A stretch of DNA of 6,402 bases from Chryseosolibacter sp964393795 (GTDB lineage: Bacteria; Bacteroidota; Bacteroidia; Cytophagales; Cyclobacteriaceae): positions 1-6,402 of the forward strand of contig CAYMWA010000190.1 in NCBI GenBank assembly GCA_964393795.1, read 5' to 3'. Positions 5,295 to 6,402 of the stretch are shown one piece after another (the first letter of the stretch is position 1; the number at the start of each line of letters is the position of its first letter). The notes below the pieces were generated by a model. It was not told the DNA's origin, ran no database searches, and saw only the letters and a list, made by a program, of their open reading frames with translations. Position numbers and translations under genes: made by a program.

Positions 5295-6402
5295 ATGAAT
5301 ATACTCATAATCGGGAACGGCGGAAGGGAACATGCAATGGCGTGGAAAATTGCACAGAGTCCATTGTGTGACAAGCTCTTTGTCGCCCCCGGGAATGCAG
5401 GTACGGCCTCAGTGGCGCAGAATGTAGCGATCCCCATGGACGATCTTGAAGGCCTCGGCCAGTTCTGCCAGCGTGAGCAGATATCGTTGATGGTGGTCGG
5501 GCCTGAGGCACCGCTGGTACAGGGCATTCGCGATTTCTTTGAAGCCGATCCGTCGCTGAGTGACATACTGATCGTGGGCCCCGGAAAAGCCGGTGCACAA
5601 TTGGAAGGCAGCAAAGACTTTTCAAAACAGTTCATGCTGCGCAACAACATACCGACCGCCAAAGCACGCTCTTTTGTGGCAGCTGAATTGCCCGATGCGC
5701 TGAAATACATCGCAACCTGTAAACCCCCGATTGTACTGAAGGCCGACGGTCTCGCTGCCGGGAAGGGTGTTGTTATTTCGCTGTCGCAGTCGGAAGCGAA
5801 GGCCGTTATCGAAGACATGCTGGTCAACAAGAAGTTCGGAGAAGCGAGTGCCAAGGTGCTGATCGAGGAGTTCCTGTCGGGCATCGAACTGTCGGTCTTT
5901 GTGCTGACTGATGGAAAGGACTACGTGATGCTGCCGGAGGCGAAAGACTACAAACGTATCGGGGAAGGAGATACCGGGCCTAATACGGGAGGCATGGGCG
6001 CCGTATCGCCAGTGAACTTTGCAACACCGGCCTTCATGGAAAAGGTGGAGACCCGGATTGTCAAGCCTACCATTGAAGCGCTCCATCGTGAGGGTATTGA
6101 CTATAAAGGATTTATTTTTGTGGGCATTATGAATGTCGGGGGTAATCCATTCGTTATCGAATACAATGCGCGAATGGGTGACCCTGAAACGCAGGCCATT
6201 TTGCCACGCATTCAAAGCGATTTTGTCGAGCTTCTCACGGCGACGGCAAAGGGGGAACTCAAAGGTCGGCAAGTACAAATCGATCCGGACCATGCGGTGA
6301 CCGTTGCACTGGTCAGCGGCGGTTATCCCGGAAACTATGATAAAGGAAAAGTCATTCGCGGCCTGAAGGCAGACGATCACCAGCTGGTGTTTCACGCCGG
6401 TA
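5295..6402 (+). CDS. purD: Phosphoribosylamine-glycine ligase (GAR synthetase), 3' end outside window
   Basis: Second step of de novo purine synthesis: joins glycine to 5-phosphoribosylamine using ATP, giving glycinamide ribonucleotide, ADP and phosphate. The frame is open from ATG 5295 to the window edge: 369 complete codons of a protein usually about 420-430 aa, so the end of the C-terminal domain is missing because of the window, not a mutation. The N-terminal domain opens with MNILIIGNGGREHA, placing the GxGGREH motif at 7-13, with VGPEAPLV at 68-75. The ATP-grasp region shows GSKDFSK at 105-111, LKADGLAAGKGV at 148-159, LIEEFLSGIELS at 189-200, PEAKDYKR at 214-221, GPNTGGMG at 228-235 and the signature NARMGDPETQ at 291-300 (Met where many relatives have Phe). 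SGGYPG at 341-346 begins the C-terminal part. The ATG falls exactly where the family begins; there is no Shine-Dalgarno. It is the single-domain form as far as seen, separated from recQ by a terminator. Confidence 0.96.
   Translation, partial: MNILIIGNGGREHAMAWKIAQSPLCDKLFVAPGNAGTASVAQNVAIPMDDLEGLGQFCQREQISLMVVGPEAPLVQGIRDFFEADPSLSDILIVGPGKAGAQLEGSKDFSKQFMLRNNIPTAKARSFVAAELPDALKYIATCKPPIVLKADGLAAGKGVVISLSQSEAKAVIEDMLVNKKFGEASAKVLIEEFLSGIELSVFVLTDGKDYVMLPEAKDYKRIGEGDTGPNTGGMGAVSPVNFATPAFMEKVETRIVKPTIEALHREGIDYKGFIFVGIMNVGGNPFVIEYNARMGDPETQAILPRIQSDFVELLTATAKGELKGRQVQIDPDHAVTVALVSGGYPGNYDKGKVIRGLKADDHQLVFHAG

Noticed and set aside
5207..5884. A 225-codon open frame on the - strand from the intergenic gap into purD
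   Set aside because: It overlaps the conserved PurD N-terminus and ATP-grasp region and runs through the GC palindrome and promoter box; its Ser/Pro/Ala-rich sequence matches no family I know.
5622..6395. A 257-codon open frame on the - strand opposite purD
   Set aside because: It is fully antisense to an unmistakable purD, has no recognisable domain, and its His/Arg-rich composition is typical of a shadow frame.
6392..6402. purD as a truncated or broken gene
   Set aside because: The frame is open to the last base and all motifs are intact; the missing C-terminal part is only the window edge.
1..6402. A mobile element, CRISPR array, tRNA, defence or biosynthetic system
   Set aside because: No transposase or integrase, terminal repeats, spaced direct repeats or unassigned gene larger than a shadow frame is present; nearly all the window is taken up by five well-known housekeeping or envelope genes.

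Overview
This window reads as ordinary chromosomal DNA from a member of the Bacteroidota, possibly Bacteroidales. It holds five protein genes: four complete and one cut off by the right edge. The assignment rests on the RecQ helicase with a Bacteroidota-style C-terminal extension, a stand-alone mannose-1-phosphate guanylyltransferase without the fused isomerase domain, near-absent Shine-Dalgarno sequences, probable TTG starts, and a TAnnTTTG-type promoter box ahead of purD. The phylum call is an inference from protein and signal style; the order is a guess.

Layout from left to right: rlmB (23S rRNA 2'-O-methyltransferase, + strand) converges on manC (GDP-mannose synthesis, - strand) with only 15 bp between stop codons. 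Upstream of manC on the same strand, after an 82-bp gap, lies kdsD (arabinose-5-phosphate isomerase for Kdo synthesis). kdsD is divergent from recQ (DNA helicase, + strand); if the favoured kdsD start is right, a 60-bp very AT-rich control region separates them. recQ ends at a clear intrinsic terminator. After a 151-bp gap with a GC-rich palindrome and a candidate promoter, purD (purine synthesis, + strand) runs off the right edge after 369 codons, lacking perhaps 50-60 residues.

Functionally, kdsD and manC both feed activated sugars into cell-surface glycans (Kdo for LPS inner core; GDP-mannose for O-antigen, capsule or glycoprotein) and may be co-transcribed. rlmB, recQ and purD are housekeeping genes with no visible pathway link to them or each other. 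I found no mobile element, CRISPR array, tRNA, rRNA, toxin, defence module or other sign of an undescribed system. The points worth a second look are start-codon choices, small inverted and direct repeats in the three larger intergenic gaps, the lower GC content of kdsD, and the RecQ tail.
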